DNA of 7,455 nt from UBA9337 sp038331135 (GCA_038331135.1 JBBQOS010000041.1:1-7455); one strand, 5' to 3'. Counted from the stretch's first letter, positions 1 through 5,053 are shown. The notes: a model not told the origin generated them from the sequence alone. Translations and numbers: made by a program.

Positions 1-43
1 AGACAACATGATAATTGGCATTGGTAGGTAGGCAGAGAAACAC

Positions 44-70
44 AAAAAAACTCCCCGCTTTCGCGAAGAG
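44..70 (-). terminator. Intrinsic terminator of rplU
   Basis: Read on the minus strand, an 8-bp stem CTCTTCGC/GCGGGGAG (positions 70-63 and 58-51, two G-U pairs) closes a GAAA tetraloop of the GNRA type. It is followed directly by seven T residues (50-44). It lies 25 nt after the rplU stop codon. Stable stem, tetraloop and U-tract together are the classic Rho-independent design. It implies that rplU transcription ends here and does not run into a downstream rpmA. Confidence 0.9.
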
Positions 71-95
71 CTCTAAAATTTTGATATTTTTTTAA

Positions 96-404
96 TTACC
101 CAATCTTAGTAATTTCCACTACAGTAATTTGTTGCCTATGCCCAAATTTAACTTTGTATCTCTTTTTTGGCTTATGCTTAATTCCCCAAACTTTCTTATC
201 TTTTTCTTGAGATAAAATTTTTCCTTCAACCTTAGCATCTTTTAGCATAGGAGCGCCAACTTGTACGCTTTTTTCATCTCCAATAAATAAAACCTCAGAA
301 AATACTACGACATCTCCCTCCTGGCCTTCAATTTTTTCAATTTTAATCTTATTACCTTCTCCAATTTTATATTGTTTTCCACCAGTTTTTATAATTGCCA
401 ACAT
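96..404 (-). CDS. rplU: 50S ribosomal protein bL21
   Basis: This 102-residue protein is ribosomal protein bL21, a component of the large subunit that binds 23S rRNA. It opens with the family signature KTGGKQYKI at residues 6-14. It ends with the basic RNA-binding stretch KKRYKVKFGHRQQ at about 80-92, followed by the terminal beta strand ITVVEI. The length is normal for the family. The ATG at 404 is chosen because the family begins with M-x-A-I/V-I-K-T-G-G-K. No Shine-Dalgarno sequence precedes it; the leader is AT-rich. The gene looks monocistronic, with a sigma-70-type promoter at 453-480 and an intrinsic terminator at 44-70. In most bacteria rplU is followed by rpmA (bL27), but here the terminator and the window end come first. 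The stop codon is TAA. The identity is very secure. Confidence 0.97.
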   Translation of the reverse strand: MLAIIKTGGKQYKIGEGNKIKIEKIEGQEGDVVVFSEVLFIGDEKSVQVGAPMLKDAKVEGKILSQEKDKKVWGIKHKPKKRYKVKFGHRQQITVVEITKIG

Positions 405-452
405 ATCTTTTATAAATCAAAAATTACTCAGTCTTAAATGACCACAAACTTA

Positions 453-480
453 ATCATATATTTTTATCAGAAAAAGTCAA
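453..480 (-). promoter_or_regulatory. Sigma-70-type promoter for rplU
   Basis: On the minus strand a -35 box TTGACT (480-475) and a -10 box TATGAT (458-453) are separated by 16 bp. Five of six bases match consensus in each box. Transcription would start near 446, giving a leader of about 40 nt before the rplU ATG. The sequence upstream of the -35 is AT-rich and carries a 10-bp direct repeat (494-519). Use of this promoter is inferred from the match and its position. Confidence 0.7.
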
Positions 481-493
481 GAGCGCGCATTTC

Positions 494-519
494 AGCATTT
501 TAACAAATTAGCATTTTAA
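494..519. repeat. 10-bp direct repeat upstream of rplU promoter
   Basis: AGCATTTTAA occurs at 494-503 and again at 510-519. The repeat unit is therefore 16 bp, with CAAATT between the copies. The pair starts 14 bp upstream of the rplU -35 box. The offset puts both copies on roughly similar helix faces 1.5 turns apart, so it could be an activator or UP-element-like site. It could also be chance in AT-rich DNA. Confidence 0.3.
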
Positions 520-543
520 TATTGATAACTCCAATTTTCGAAT

Positions 544-572
544 AAAAAACCGCCTGCCTGCCGGTAGGCAGG
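544..572 (-). terminator. GC-rich palindrome with T-tract after hpf
   Basis: Positions 553-572 form a 20-bp near-perfect palindrome, CCTGCCTGCC followed by GGTAGGCAGG, with one wobble position. On the minus strand it is followed by CGG and then TTTTTT (549-544). It lies 87 nt after the hpf stop and before the rplU promoter, so it could end hpf transcription. The block is strikingly GC-rich against its surroundings, and I recall similar CCTGCC/GGCAGG palindromes dispersed in CPR genomes. It may be a mobile or dispersed palindrome that also serves as terminator. Confidence 0.55.
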
Positions 573-605
573 AATATACAAATTACTGTTTATTTCATTT
601 AAAAC

Positions 606-617
606 TTATTCGAATAA
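606..617. repeat. 12-bp perfect palindrome TTATTCGAATAA
   Basis: TTATTCGAATAA is a perfect palindrome in the 3' flank of hpf. A further TTCGAATAA at 537-545 is inverted relative to its left arm, so the GC-rich hairpin at 553-572 is bracketed by matching 9-bp inverted arms (537-545 and 606-614). No function is apparent. Confidence 0.3.
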
Positions 618-659
618 TTCGATTCTTTATCTGCAGATTCAATTTATCCATTAAATAAT

Positions 660-1010
660 CTAAAATCTAGCATCTTTATCAATCGACATTCTTTTCTTCA
701 CCGATCTAGCACCACGCATAATTTTGGTCCAAATTTTATCCTTTTTCCTAGTAATTTGAGTTTTCAGTTCCTCCACTACGATATCAATTGATCCCTCAAT
801 ACTCTCAGTTATTTCGTCAGCTCGAAATAAATCGCGCGGTGTGCTAATCATAACTTCTACACGGAATTTTCCTTTTTTATCTCGCTCTATTTCCACGTCA
901 GTCTTTAAAATTTTATCAACTAATTTTTCTATTGAAGACAGTCTTTTTTCAATATAATCTCTTTGCTTGTCATCTATAGAAATATTCTTATAAAGATATT
1001 GCATGTTCAT
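660..1010 (-). CDS. hpf: Short ribosome hibernation promoting factor (HPF/YfiA family)
   Basis: This 116-residue protein belongs to the HPF/RaiA (YfiA) family. These proteins bind the small-subunit decoding channel and inactivate ribosomes in stationary phase or stress. The family pattern is clear: an opening strand (MNMQYLYKNISI), helix 1 (DDKQRDYIEKRLSSIEKLVDKI, about 13-35), three strands (about 37-66), then a long helix (about 65-92) ending in the basic run TQITRKKDKIWTK. It continues about 20 residues past the E. coli short forms in a basic tail (RGARSVKKRM) but lacks the dimerisation domain of long HPF. It is therefore unlikely to build 100S dimers alone the way long HPF does. The ATG at 1010 is the ORF start; ATG 1004 is an alternative. 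No Shine-Dalgarno is well placed, as AGGA lies about 14 nt upstream. It begins 98 nt after murB and is probably transcribed with it or from an unseen promoter. The stop is TAG. Confidence 0.9.
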   Translation of the reverse strand: MNMQYLYKNISIDDKQRDYIEKRLSSIEKLVDKILKTDVEIERDKKGKFRVEVMISTPRDLFRADEITESIEGSIDIVVEELKTQITRKKDKIWTKIMRGARSVKKRMSIDKDARF

Positions 1011-1025
1011 ACTTTTTGGATAATT

Positions 1026-1053
1026 CCTATATATTTTTATTTTAAATATATGG
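1026..1053. other. AT-rich hairpin in hpf leader
   Basis: ATATATTT (1029-1036) and AAATATAT (1044-1051) form an 8-bp perfect inverted repeat around a 7-nt loop, capped by CC/GG at the outer ends. It lies 18 nt upstream of the hpf start. It could affect translation or stability of hpf mRNA, but an all-AT stem in AT-rich DNA has a fair chance of being incidental. Confidence 0.3.
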
Positions 1054-1082
1054 ATTATCTTTTAATTAATTATTCTTTAATC

Positions 1083-1108
1083 TTGTTGAGGACTTAGTCC
1101 CACGACAA
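1083..1108 (-). terminator. Imperfect hairpin directly after murB stop
   Basis: Immediately after the murB TGA, the minus-strand transcript can pair TTGTCGTGGGAC with GTCCTCAACAA around a UAA loop. The stem has about ten pairs, one wobble, one mismatch and one bulge. No T-tract follows (GATTAAAG...), so it is either a weak terminator or a 3'-end stabiliser or processing hairpin between murB and hpf. Confidence 0.35.
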
Positions 1109-2038
1109 TCAAAATCCAATACGGCTCACCTCTTCTTCCAGTTGTATCCCATAGCTATCCCTCACTTTCTGCTTCAAAAAGCTGCTTAAAATTATTACTT
1201 CTTCAGCCTTAGCGCCTCCGGCATTGATTACAAAATTAGCATGTTTTTCACTCACTTGCGCTCCGCCAATTTTTTTACCCCTGAAACCTAAATCATCTAT
1301 GAACCAGCCAGCTGGTAGTTTATTTCCATGCATTTTTGTTTCCATATCATGCTCAAACTTTTCTATAATCTCATCATCTGTCACCACAGGATTTTTGAAA
1401 AAACTGCCTGCACTCGGATTAGAAGGCTGTCTTTGCATTCTTTTTTTGATTATTTCCGCTGCCACAGCTTCAGATTCTTCCCTATTTCCTTTTTTAAGCT
1501 GAAGCTTTGCAGAAATTAAAAGTATACTTTGTTTTTCTTTTACTAAACTGCTTCGATAATTAAATTTGCAAGATTCGTTTTTACAAGACTCTATTTTCAA
1601 TTCTTTATCATTCATATCAAGAAACTTTATTTCTATTACTGCATCTTTCATTTCTCCGCCAAAAGCCCCGGCATTTCCTCTAATCGCGCCACCGACAGTA
1701 CCCGGAATTCCAGCTGCCCACTCTAATCCTGTTAGATTATTTTTTATAGAAAACTTTACCAGATTCATCAAATTTACACCCGCATCACAGTTAATTTCAC
1801 AATCACTAATTTTAATTTCACTATTTTTTATTTTTATCACCATTCCATCGAAACCACTATCATTAATCAAAACATTTGAACCTCCGCCCAATATAAATAC
1901 TTTTAAATTATTTTTTTTGGCGTATTTTACTGCCTCAATAATCTCATTATTGCTACATACTTCCAAGAAAAATCTAGCCTCTCCTCCTATTTTAAAGTTG
2001 GTATGTGGCGCTAATAATACATTTTTTTGAATATTCAT
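1109..2038 (-). CDS. murB: UDP-N-acetylenolpyruvoylglucosamine reductase
   Basis: MurB is the cytoplasmic flavoenzyme that reduces UDP-GlcNAc-enolpyruvate to UDP-MurNAc with NADPH. The FAD-binding half shows TNFKIGG (13-19), GGGSNVL (51-57) and AGIPGTVGGAIRGNAGAFG (109-127). The catalytic half shows the conserved Arg in YRSS (R162), the proton-donor Ser in AGSFFKNP (S212) and the terminal Glu in LEEEVSRIG (E303). KLPAGWFIDDLGFRGKKIGGAQVSEKHANFVIN at about 240-272 is strongly family-like. At 309 residues and without a long Tyr-loop insertion, it fits the type II (Gram-positive-like) form. I chose the ATG at 2038 because homologues typically begin M-N-I-Q. An in-frame GTG at 2053 would add MRIKN. 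The only Shine-Dalgarno-like stretch, AAGGTG, overlaps that GTG. The gene follows an AbrB-type gene and a palindrome at 2070-2095. The stop is TGA. Confidence 0.96.
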   Translation of the reverse strand: MNIQKNVLLAPHTNFKIGGEARFFLEVCSNNEIIEAVKYAKKNNLKVFILGGGSNVLINDSGFDGMVIKIKNSEIKISDCEINCDAGVNLMNLVKFSIKNNLTGLEWAAGIPGTVGGAIRGNAGAFGGEMKDAVIEIKFLDMNDKELKIESCKNESCKFNYRSSLVKEKQSILLISAKLQLKKGNREESEAVAAEIIKKRMQRQPSNPSAGSFFKNPVVTDDEIIEKFEHDMETKMHGNKLPAGWFIDDLGFRGKKIGGAQVSEKHANFVINAGGAKAEEVIILSSFLKQKVRDSYGIQLEEEVSRIGF

Positions 2039-2057
2039 ATTCTTTATTCTCACACCT

Positions 2058-2095
2058 TAGGTATATATCCAAGTATATACCTAGGTATATACTTG
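2058..2095. promoter_or_regulatory. 26-bp perfect palindrome plus third half-copy ahead of murB
   Basis: Positions 2070-2095 are a perfect 26-bp palindrome with half-site CAAGTATATACCT, centred between 2082 and 2083 on CCTAGG. A third copy of its core, TAGGTATATA, lies at 2058-2067 (the second is at 2082-2091). The array starts one base past the AbrB-type stop codon and ends just before the murB start region. As DNA, it is a candidate operator for a dimeric regulator such as the AbrB-type protein next door. As minus-strand RNA, the middle arm can pair either with the first arm or with the third, and the third pairing buries the AAGG purines near the murB start. The symmetry is seen directly; the role is inferred. 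Confidence 0.6.
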
Positions 2096-2096
2096 A

Positions 2097-2261
2097 TTAT
2101 CTCTTCTTTGAATCCTTTATAACCAAAGTGGCTCTGCCCTTATCTTCTATCACCAAGTTCTGACCCTCTCTCCATTTGTATTTCCTTACCCACTCCTTGG
2201 GAATAATGACTGAATAACTGTGTTTAGATGTTTTATTTAATTTTCTAATTTCTTTTTTCAT
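2097..2261 (-). CDS. Small AbrB/SpoVT/MazE-type DNA-binding protein
   Basis: This gene of 54 codons plus TAA begins at the ATG 2261. The product, MKKEIRKLNKTSKHSYSVII..., is one swapped-hairpin AbrB domain. K-L-x-K-T-S-x-H-S-Y-S-V-I-I-P-K-E-W-V at 7-25 is the typical core, followed by GQNLVIEDKGRATLVIKD (33-50). Such domains dimerise through interleaved beta hairpins and bind DNA as transition-state regulators or as toxin-antitoxin antitoxins. No toxin gene is next to it, so a stand-alone regulator is more likely than an antitoxin. It is highly basic. A good extended -10 promoter (2299-2326) lies about 30 nt upstream, and a perfect 26-bp palindrome follows directly, suggesting autoregulation or control of murB. 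No Shine-Dalgarno is well placed; AGGAAGG lies about 23 nt before the ATG. The fold call is firm, the target is unknown. Confidence 0.85.
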   Translation of the reverse strand: MKKEIRKLNKTSKHSYSVIIPKEWVRKYKWREGQNLVIEDKGRATLVIKDSKKR

Positions 2262-2298
2262 AGCGTTGATTTTAAAAAATTAGACCTTCCTTTACTAC

Positions 2299-2326
2299 AT
2301 TATACCACAGGTGGAGAATATGTCAG
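2299..2326 (-). promoter_or_regulatory. Extended -10 promoter for the AbrB-type gene and murB
   Basis: On the minus strand CTGACA (2326-2321) and a consensus TATAAT (2304-2299) are 16 bp apart. A TGG precedes the -10, giving the extended TGnTATAAT form. Transcription would start near 2292, leaving a leader of about 30 nt. The spacer contains CCACAGGTGG (2305-2314), a short inverted repeat that could be an operator half. This is the best promoter in the window and implies that the AbrB-type gene and murB can be expressed independently of murG-murC. Confidence 0.75.
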
Positions 2327-2379
2327 CAGTCAGTTCGATTAAACAAATTAACATTAAAACCATACGATTAATTGTCACC

Positions 2380-2437
2380 GTAGGGGCGCGATTTATCGCG
2401 CCTAAAATTAAGAAGACGCGATAAATCGCGTCTCTAC
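2380..2437. repeat. 58-bp composite palindromic element between murC and AbrB-type gene
   Basis: Two hairpins sit side by side: GGCGCGAT-TT-ATCGCGCC (2385-2402) and AGACGCGAT-AA-ATCGCGTCT (2414-2433). The outer ends are also inverted copies of each other: GTAGGGGCGCGATTTATCGCG at the left matches the complement of the right end in all but two positions, so the element runs GTAG...CTAC. This double symmetry resembles REP/BIME or MITE-like dispersed palindromes. It begins 8 nt after the murC stop. The first hairpin met by RNA polymerase is followed by TCTTAATTTT, so it may also act as a murC terminator. I recall related CGCGATTTATCGCG repeats in other genomes but could not search. Confidence 0.7.
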
Positions 2438-2445
2438 TTTAAAAA

Positions 2446-3846
2446 CTATTTTGTATATTTATTTTTTAGTTCATGAGTTACTCGCCAGACATCTCCCGCC
2501 CCCATTGAGATAACTAAATCATTCTCTCCTATTTTAGTCTTAAGCACCTCAATAACTTCTTCAATCGTTGGAATGTATTGGGATTTTTGAGAATCATGTC
2601 TGTTTATGAGTCTTACTAAATCACGCGAGCTAACATTGCCCGAAGCTTCTCTAGCACTTCCGTAAATATCCAAAATTATAACCTCATTACAATTATCAAA
2701 ACTCTGAGAAAAGTCTGTTAACAATGCCTCTGTTCGACTAAAAGAATGTGGATGAAAAATAGTGATAATATTTTTTTGTGGAAAAATATTTCTAGCTGTT
2801 TTTAAAGTCGTTTTTATCTCCTCGGGATGATGGGCATAATCATCAATTAAAATTGCCCCCTGACTTTCTCCGATATATTCAAAACGTCTAACTGTACCTT
2901 TAAAAGTTTTAAGCGCATCAGCAATCCGCAAACTATTTAAATTAAATTTATGACATAAGGCGATCACTGCTGTCGCATTAAGTACATTATGCCTACCGGG
3001 TAAAGAAATTTTAAATTTACCCAGCAGTCCATCTTTATAAAAAACCTCAAATGATTGTCCAATGCTATTGTTAATTTGAAAATTATTGATTTGAAACTCA
3101 AAATTTTCAATTTTACACAAACTCCCCTCCGAAAATCCGTAACTAATTTTTTGGCAACTCGCTTGCTTGGCGATTTCCACCACATCACTATCGTCATTGC
3201 AATACACCAAAAAACCGTGCCTAGGTATTTTTTTTACAAAATCAATAAAGGCCTGCTTATAATCATCAAATGTTTTATAAAAATCAGGATGGTCAAAGTC
3301 CACGCTGGTTAAAATCACCGCCCAAGGATTATAATTTTTTAGTTTATTTTGATATTCATCCGCTTCAATAATAAAATAATCACCACTCCCCGCCAAGCTG
3401 TTGCCTTTCCAATCCTTCACCTTACTTCCTACTAACGCGCTGGGCTTAAGCCCGAGCTCCTTAAAGGTTGTGGCTAGCATCGCAGTAGTTGTTGTTTTGC
3501 CATGCGTCCCACAAACAGCAATTCCCATCTTTTGATTAAATATTTCAGCTAAGGCTTCCGGATAACTAAAAATGGGAATACCTCGTCTAATCGACTCTTG
3601 AAATTCTGGATTATCTTGACCTACGCAGGTGGAATAAACAACTTTATCGACATCATTGGGAATATTTTTCGCTTCGTAAGAATCAAAAACTTCAATTCCA
3701 TTTCTAGTTAGAATATCTTTATAAAAATGATCACCATTATCTGAACCCATTACAATATAGCCCAAGTTTTTATATATCACAGCCAACGCCGAGGTTCCTG
3801 CCCCTTCAATACTTATTATATAAATTTTTTTACTATTCATAATCAT
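2446..3846 (-). CDS. murC: UDP-N-acetylmuramate--L-alanine ligase
   Basis: MurC is the cytoplasmic ATP-dependent ligase that joins L-alanine to UDP-MurNAc, the first step of stem-peptide synthesis. Three Mur-ligase domains are visible. The N-terminal UDP-binding fold (1-105) has SIEGAGTSALA in place of the more usual GIGGxGMSGLA. The central ATPase has the P-loop GTHGKTTT (113-120), EADEY (161-165), the VDFDHPD segment (182-188) and PGRHNVLNA (283-291). The C-terminal domain shows GTVRRFE (317-323), DDYAHHPEE (335-343) and FHPHSFSRT (364-372), which are MurC-type signatures. At 466 residues it is full length. A small FQINNFQINN duplication at 251-260 lies in a variable loop. The ATG at 3846 is used; ATG 3840 is also possible. 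Neither has a Shine-Dalgarno, and an inverted repeat (3852-3891) sits 5 nt upstream. The stop is TAG. Confidence 0.96.
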   Translation of the reverse strand: MIMNSKKIYIISIEGAGTSALAVIYKNLGYIVMGSDNGDHFYKDILTRNGIEVFDSYEAKNIPNDVDKVVYSTCVGQDNPEFQESIRRGIPIFSYPEALAEIFNQKMGIAVCGTHGKTTTTAMLATTFKELGLKPSALVGSKVKDWKGNSLAGSGDYFIIEADEYQNKLKNYNPWAVILTSVDFDHPDFYKTFDDYKQAFIDFVKKIPRHGFLVYCNDDSDVVEIAKQASCQKISYGFSEGSLCKIENFEFQINNFQINNSIGQSFEVFYKDGLLGKFKISLPGRHNVLNATAVIALCHKFNLNSLRIADALKTFKGTVRRFEYIGESQGAILIDDYAHHPEEIKTTLKTARNIFPQKNIITIFHPHSFSRTEALLTDFSQSFDNCNEVIILDIYGSAREASGNVSSRDLVRLINRHDSQKSQYIPTIEEVIEVLKTKIGENDLVISMGAGDVWRVTHELKNKYTK

Positions 3847-3851
3847 TAGGC

Positions 3852-3891
3852 ATTAGGCTCTAAGGGCTCGATTGGGTACTTAGAGCCTAAT
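3852..3891. repeat. 13-bp inverted repeat in the murG-murC spacer
   Basis: ATTAGGCTCTAAG (3852-3864) and CTTAGAGCCTAAT (3879-3891) are perfect inverted arms around a 14-nt loop. They fill most of the 53-nt spacer. ATTAGGC is also repeated directly at 3845-3851 and 3852-3858 (period 7). In the transcript the hairpin lies 5 nt before the murC ATG, where a ribosome binding site would be expected. No T-tract follows it, so it is not a classical terminator; translational control, mRNA processing or a dispersed repeat are possible. Confidence 0.6.
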
Positions 3892-3899
3892 ACCAATCC

Positions 3900-5006
3900 T
3901 TAACTTGCTAATTCAAGTACTCCTTGAGCTATTTTTTCGGAAGCATCAGCGTGATAAAATTCTTGAATATTTTTTGATAATTTTTCTTTCAGCTCATTAT
4001 CATTTAAGATTTTTTCAACTTTTGCGATTAACATATTCCTGCCAATATTAGATTCTTCCAATACAATAGCTCCGGCTTTTTCAGTTATAAAGTAAGCATT
4101 CATGCCTTGGTGATTATTGGCTGCTGTTGGCAAAGGGATAAAAATAGCCGGCTTTCCATTGGCAGCTATTTCTGAAATAGAGTTGGCGCCTGCCCTACTT
4201 ATGATCACGTCAGCCGCACTTAGAGCATTTTTCATATCGGTTAAATCAAAAAATGGAACTGGGTGATAGCCACCCCTTCCTTCCTTCACTCCCATATGCC
4301 TAGCCATTTTAATAGTCTCTTCGTATTTCGATTCTCCTGTCTGATGGATTACCTGCCCAATTTTTAACAATTCATTTATAACATTAGTCACAGCTATATT
4401 TATATTTTGAGCTCCTTGACTACCTCCTAAAATAAGAATAATCGGCCTAGACTGAGTTAGCCCGAATTTTTCTATGAAAACATTTTTGTCTCCTTTATTA
4501 ATATCATTTCTAACCGGATTTCCAGTTAACAAAATTTTATGTTCGGAAAAATATTTTCTAGTACTTGGATAAGAAATAGCTACGCGCTCAGACATCTTTC
4601 CGATAATTTTGTTGGCTAATCCTGGCATAGCATCTGATTCATGAGTCAAAATTGGAATCATATAAATCCAGGCTGCAAAAGCTACTGGCACAGAAACATA
4701 TCCTCCTTTGGAAAAAATAACATCAGGCATATACCAAAAAAGATGCCACAGAGATTGGACGATACCAATAGGAAATTTAAAACAATCCACAAAATTATTA
4801 AAAGAAAAATATCGCCTAATTTTTCCGCTCATAATATGCTTAACCGCAATAGAATTTTCAAGCATTATTTTATTTTCCAATTCATGCCCCGATCCAAAAT
4901 ACAAAAAATCGACTGCGTTATTTTTTTCTCTTATTTTATCAGCCACAGCTATTAGAGGAAAAATATGTCCGCCCGTTCCTCCGCCAGTTAAAACTACTCT
5001 TATCAT
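3900..5006 (-). CDS. murG: Undecaprenyl-PP-MurNAc-pentapeptide-UDP-GlcNAc GlcNAc transferase
   Basis: MurG is the membrane-associated GT-B glycosyltransferase of family GT28 that transfers GlcNAc from UDP-GlcNAc to lipid I, making lipid II on the inner face of the membrane. The N-terminal acceptor domain shows GGGTGGH (8-14, H14 near the active site), KGGYVSVPVAFAAW (100-113) and HESDAMPGLANK (122-133). The C-terminal donor domain shows TGNPVR (161-166), GGSQGAQ (194-200), HQTG (221-224), then SRAGANSISEIAANGKPAIFIP (270-291) and TAANNHQ (294-300), which hold the UDP-GlcNAc contacts. A hydrophobic patch (about 78-93) fits membrane association. The length of 368 is normal. HESD replaces the common HEQN motif. 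The ATG 5006 places the glycine loop correctly; no Shine-Dalgarno precedes it. It lies between the carboxypeptidase (81-nt gap) and murC (53-nt gap). The stop is TAA. Confidence 0.96.
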   Translation of the reverse strand: MIRVVLTGGGTGGHIFPLIAVADKIREKNNAVDFLYFGSGHELENKIMLENSIAVKHIMSGKIRRYFSFNNFVDCFKFPIGIVQSLWHLFWYMPDVIFSKGGYVSVPVAFAAWIYMIPILTHESDAMPGLANKIIGKMSERVAISYPSTRKYFSEHKILLTGNPVRNDINKGDKNVFIEKFGLTQSRPIILILGGSQGAQNINIAVTNVINELLKIGQVIHQTGESKYEETIKMARHMGVKEGRGGYHPVPFFDLTDMKNALSAADVIISRAGANSISEIAANGKPAIFIPLPTAANNHQGMNAYFITEKAGAIVLEESNIGRNMLIAKVEKILNDNELKEKLSKNIQEFYHADASEKIAQGVLELAS

Positions 5007-5022
5007 ATAAATTAGTTTTTAG

Positions 5023-5053
5023 TTCACGGTTCACAGTTTACAGTGTCCGTGAA
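5023..5053. repeat. Heptamer repeats within a hairpin upstream of murG
   Basis: TTCACGG, TTCACAG and TTTACAG follow one another at 5023-5043, a degenerate period-7 tandem array. The outer arms TTCACGG (5023-5029) and CCGTGAA (5047-5053) are perfect inverted copies, so the array also closes into a hairpin with a 17-nt loop. It lies 17 nt before the murG start codon in the transcript. Function is unknown; it resembles the arrangement in the murG-murC spacer. Confidence 0.5.

Noticed and set aside
1..21. Start of a further minus-strand gene (ATG at 21-19, MPIIMLS)
   Set aside because: Only seven codons are visible, with no promoter or ribosome site, and it lies right after a strong terminator, so there is not enough to call.
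1224..2030. Several plus-strand open frames opposite murB
   Set aside because: They lie antisense to a well-conserved murB, have Ser/Ile/Phe-rich low-information products, and match no family I recognise.
2039..2053. GTG start for murB five codons upstream
   Set aside because: It leaves AAGG only one nucleotide upstream, and the family opening M-N-I-Q fits the ATG at 2038. It cannot be fully excluded.
2058..2095. CRISPR-like repeat array
   Set aside because: Only three short cores with no regular unique spacers, and the arms are inverted rather than direct.
2351..2380. Second promoter around GTGACAATTAATC on the minus strand
   Set aside because: The -35-like GTGACA has no acceptable -10 at 16-18 bp, so it was not called.
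2097..2445. Toxin-antitoxin module built on the AbrB/MazE-type gene
   Set aside because: No toxin reading frame lies on either side: murB follows and the upstream spacer has only the palindromic element and promoter.
2964..3312. Alternative frames on both strands inside murC
   Set aside because: They overlap the central MurC ATPase domain in other frames and are explained as shadows of it.
4641..5010. Plus-strand open frames opposite the 5' part of murG
   Set aside because: They mirror the conserved MurG coding strand and show no domain, start context or sensible composition of their own.
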